A stretch of 64,000 bases of DNA. It comes from Pseudanabaena sp. BC1403 (lineage in GTDB: Bacteria; Cyanobacteriota; Cyanobacteriia; Pseudanabaenales; Pseudanabaenaceae). Positions 62,136 to 64,000 of the stretch are shown one piece after another (the stretch's first letter is position 1; each line of letters begins with the position of its first letter). Position numbers and translations under genes: made by a program. The notes beneath the pieces are model-generated. The model did no database searches, was not told where the DNA came from, and saw only the letters and a program-made list of their open reading frames with translations. Location of the stretch: the NCBI RefSeq assembly GCF_002914585.1, contig NZ_PDDM01000027.1, forward strand, positions 1 to 64,000, in the 5' to 3' direction.

Positions 62136-63626
62136 TTACATACGACCACGTAACATTTGTGCCATTTCATTGGGCTTCGGAGAGTTCTCTACAGCAGTTT
62201 CTTCGGTAATCCGACCATCTTCGTAGAGCTTATAAAGGGATTGGTTCATGTTTACCATTCCTTCATAAGTACATTTAGGAATTAACGCCTCAATCTCATC
62301 CACTTCACCGCGCTTGATATAGTCACGTACAGCGTCAGTATTGATCATGATTTCATGAACCGCCGCCCGCTTACCATCAGTTGTGCGTACCAAAGACTGA
62401 GCAATAACTCCCACTAAAGATTCTGAAACTTGAACTCTCATGGGAGCCTGCTGTTCAGGTTCAAAGAGATTAAGAATCCGCTCAATGGTTTTTACAGCAC
62501 TGTTAGTGTGCAATGTTCCAAATACTAAGTGTCCTGTTTGTGCAGCCTTCAGCGCCGTGTTGACGGTTTCTTTGTCACGCATTTCTCCAATCAGTATGAT
62601 GTCGGGATCTTCGCGTAAAGCTGCCTTCAAGGCATTGTCAAACTTAAGGGTATGGATACCAACTTCCCGCTGTTTGATCAGCGCCTTTTTACTTTGATGC
62701 ACAAACTCAATCGGATCTTCAATCGAAATCAAATGCTTTTGCATTTCCGTATTGATGAAGTCCACCATCGCCGCCAAGGTGGTGGATTTTCCTGAACCAG
62801 TTGGGCCAGTTACCAGAATCAGACCTTTATGGGTATAACAAAGCTCACGAAATACTTCTGGCAAACCAAGCTGATCGATCGACAAAATCTTTAAGGGAAT
62901 CAGTCGCAACACCATCGCTGAGCCGCGTAACGAATCAAAAACATTAATCCGACAACGGGCAAATTCGTACTGAGTAGCACCATCAAATTCTAAGGTGTCC
63001 CGAAATTGCTGGATTTGCTTATCATCCATAATTTCCGTCAGCCAAGTGTCAAAGGTCTGCTTATCTGGCACAGGATATTGCTCCTGTGTGACCATTAAGC
63101 CCCGACTCCGAAATCTTACTGGTTCATTTATCCCAGCATGAATGTCTGAACATCCTTGCTCATGGGCATCTTTGACAATTTGCGCGAGGGTTGGCTGCCC
63201 CGTAGTACGCTGCAAAATCGCTGGTACACCTAGCCCTGGTAAGTTTGGTGGTGGACCTGGACGAATTGGCGGGCGCGGATTTGGTGGCGGTGGCACGCTA
63301 GTGACTTGAGTGTCCGTCGGAATTGACATTTGCGCTTGACGGGCGGCGGCGGCGGCACGAGCTTGCTGTGCAGCCATTGCTTGCTGCTGTTGTTCAGGAG
63401 TCATCGCAGCACGAGCTTGCTGAGCTGCTAGTGCTTGTTGCTGCTGAGCAGGAGTCATTGCCGCACGAGCTTGTTGCTGTTGGGCTTGGGGATTATTGGG
63501 AGGAGCTTGAGGATTGCTAGGAGGAGCGACACGCTGCTGGGCGGGTGCGGTGGGGTTTGTACGTGGCTGTGGCAGACCGCCACCAGAGGAAGGCGGCGGT
63601 ACGGGAGTCATCCCAGATTGCGTCAT
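62136..63626 (-). CDS. pilT: PilT-type twitching motility/phototaxis ATPase with long N-terminal extension
   Basis: Hexameric retraction ATPase of type IV pili. 496 residues: a Pro/Gln/Ala-rich extension (about 1-145) containing 18-residue repeats, then the PilT domain with DIHAGINEPVRFRSRGLM, Walker A GPTGSGKSTT, the Asp box (ISIEDPIEF), Walker B DIILIGEMRD and the His box GTLHTNSAVKTIERIL. Usual PilT is about 350-370 residues. The long extension and the AVHEIMINTDAVRDYIKRGEVDEIEALIPKC region fit the PilT2-like paralogue rather than PilT1, but the choice is tentative. Confidence 0.9.
   Translation of the reverse strand: MTQSGMTPVPPPSSGGGLPQPRTNPTAPAQQRVAPPSNPQAPPNNPQAQQQQARAAMTPAQQQQALAAQQARAAMTPEQQQQAMAAQQARAAAAARQAQMSIPTDTQVTSVPPPPNPRPPIRPGPPPNLPGLGVPAILQRTTGQPTLAQIVKDAHEQGCSDIHAGINEPVRFRSRGLMVTQEQYPVPDKQTFDTWLTEIMDDKQIQQFRDTLEFDGATQYEFARCRINVFDSLRGSAMVLRLIPLKILSIDQLGLPEVFRELCYTHKGLILVTGPTGSGKSTTLAAMVDFINTEMQKHLISIEDPIEFVHQSKKALIKQREVGIHTLKFDNALKAALREDPDIILIGEMRDKETVNTALKAAQTGHLVFGTLHTNSAVKTIERILNLFEPEQQAPMRVQVSESLVGVIAQSLVRTTDGKRAAVHEIMINTDAVRDYIKRGEVDEIEALIPKCTYEGMVNMNQSLYKLYEDGRITEETAVENSPKPNEMAQMLRGRM
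63351..63476. repeat. 54-bp tandem repeats inside pilT
   Basis: About 2.3 copies of an 18-residue unit QQARAAMTPxQQQQAxAA (residues 51-92). Length variation between strains would be expected. Confidence 0.85.
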
Positions 63627-63780
63627 AGTTGAACCTCGAAAATTGCTGTAGTTAGAGATCAGGTTTGATGAGGAGCTTTTTGCTATTCAAATTCTGCTAT
63701 TTGACCTAAAAATAACCAATCCTGTGACTGAATAGGCTAAAAATATATTAGCCCTTGTAAATACTATCCTCAAATAATTA

Positions 63781-64000
63781 ATGAATATTCTCAGTGCCCT
63801 GCGATCTAAACCGAGCGCAGAAAGCAAAAAAGCTTCAAAGCAATCAACTCCTAAACAAACCAAAGGCATTGAAATTAAGTCTCAACGCGAGTTGGACTAT
63901 ATGCGTGAATCATCTCGCATTGTGGCGACAGTACTCAAGGAAATTTCAGAGATCATTGCTCCTGGGATGACCACGATGGATCTTGATGCTCATGCGGAAA
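63781..64000 (+). CDS. map: Methionine aminopeptidase, type I (partial)
   Basis: N-terminal 73 residues; the gene runs off the right edge. After a Lys/Ser-rich extension (about 1-29) the family motif begins (IEIKSQRELDYMRESSRIVATVLKEI, then IAPGMTTMDLDAHAE). Removes the initiator Met from nascent proteins. The N-terminal extension is seen in some cyanobacterial type I enzymes. The catalytic metal ligands lie beyond the edge. Confidence 0.9.
   Translation, partial: MNILSALRSKPSAESKKASKQSTPKQTKGIEIKSQRELDYMRESSRIVATVLKEISEIIAPGMTTMDLDAHAE

Noticed and set aside
63351..63476. Short regular repeats as a CRISPR array
   Set aside because: They are in-frame coding repeats of the PilT extension, without spacers.

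Overview
The window comes from a cyanobacterium, most likely a filamentous Pseudanabaena-type strain. The evidence is cyanobacterium-specific genes (ndhL with its DUF3007 neighbour, nblS/hik33, sufR, fused panC-cmk, DUF3326, PilT-type phototaxis motor), a very high density of the HIP1 octamer GCGATCGC, and an AT-leaning sequence whose gene ends are marked by long, near-perfect hairpins. The genus is an inference; no 16S gene is present.

Layout. 0-10.9 kb: a soluble lytic transglycosylase, then a disturbed suf (Fe-S assembly) locus. sufR is divergent from sufB; sufB is separated from sufC-sufD by a three-gene block that includes a papain-fold toxin and a probable immunity protein; and an AAA ATPase/Toprim pair sits between sufD and a left-over second copy of the sufD 3' end. 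nfu follows sufR. 10.9-21.7 kb: two very large sensor kinases around a Yip1-family protein and aroA, then an HTH protein. 21.8-30.7 kb: a histone-deacetylase-like hydrolase, rpmG-rpsR, a Rieske oxygenase, a secreted protein, DUF3326 with a yefM-yoeB toxin-antitoxin pair, an ABC ATPase, an Rpn-family nuclease and nblS. 30.7-40 kb: a membrane coiled-coil protein, radC, a Spy-like protein, a Ser/Thr kinase, a GAF protein with a His-less Hpt-like domain, and a Uma2 nuclease. 40-51 kb: an envelope cluster (lptG, lptB, lptA, panC-cmk, rlpA), larE, valS and a pentapeptide-repeat protein. 51-54 kb is a degenerate accessory stretch holding a duplicated gene start, a MITE with target-site duplication, and a 39-residue membrane-peptide gene with its own terminator. 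54-64 kb: a tandem CobO-like ATPase, tRNA-Arg(CCU), TldE/PmbA, M23 peptidase, metallo-beta-lactamase, rpsJ, the ndhL-DUF3007 unit translationally coupled to a catalytically degenerate type IIG restriction-modification relative, a PilT motor, and the start of map, cut by the window edge.

The most interesting points are: (1) the AAA/Toprim pair bounded by two copies of the sufD 3' end that differ almost only at synonymous sites, the signature of an insertion that carried a foreign gene end; (2) a papain-fold toxin/immunity unit inside the suf operon; (3) a restriction enzyme relative that has lost its nuclease and methylase residues and is coupled to NDH-1 genes; (4) a new small membrane-peptide gene near 52.8 kb. 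No CRISPR array, prophage or intact insertion sequence was seen.
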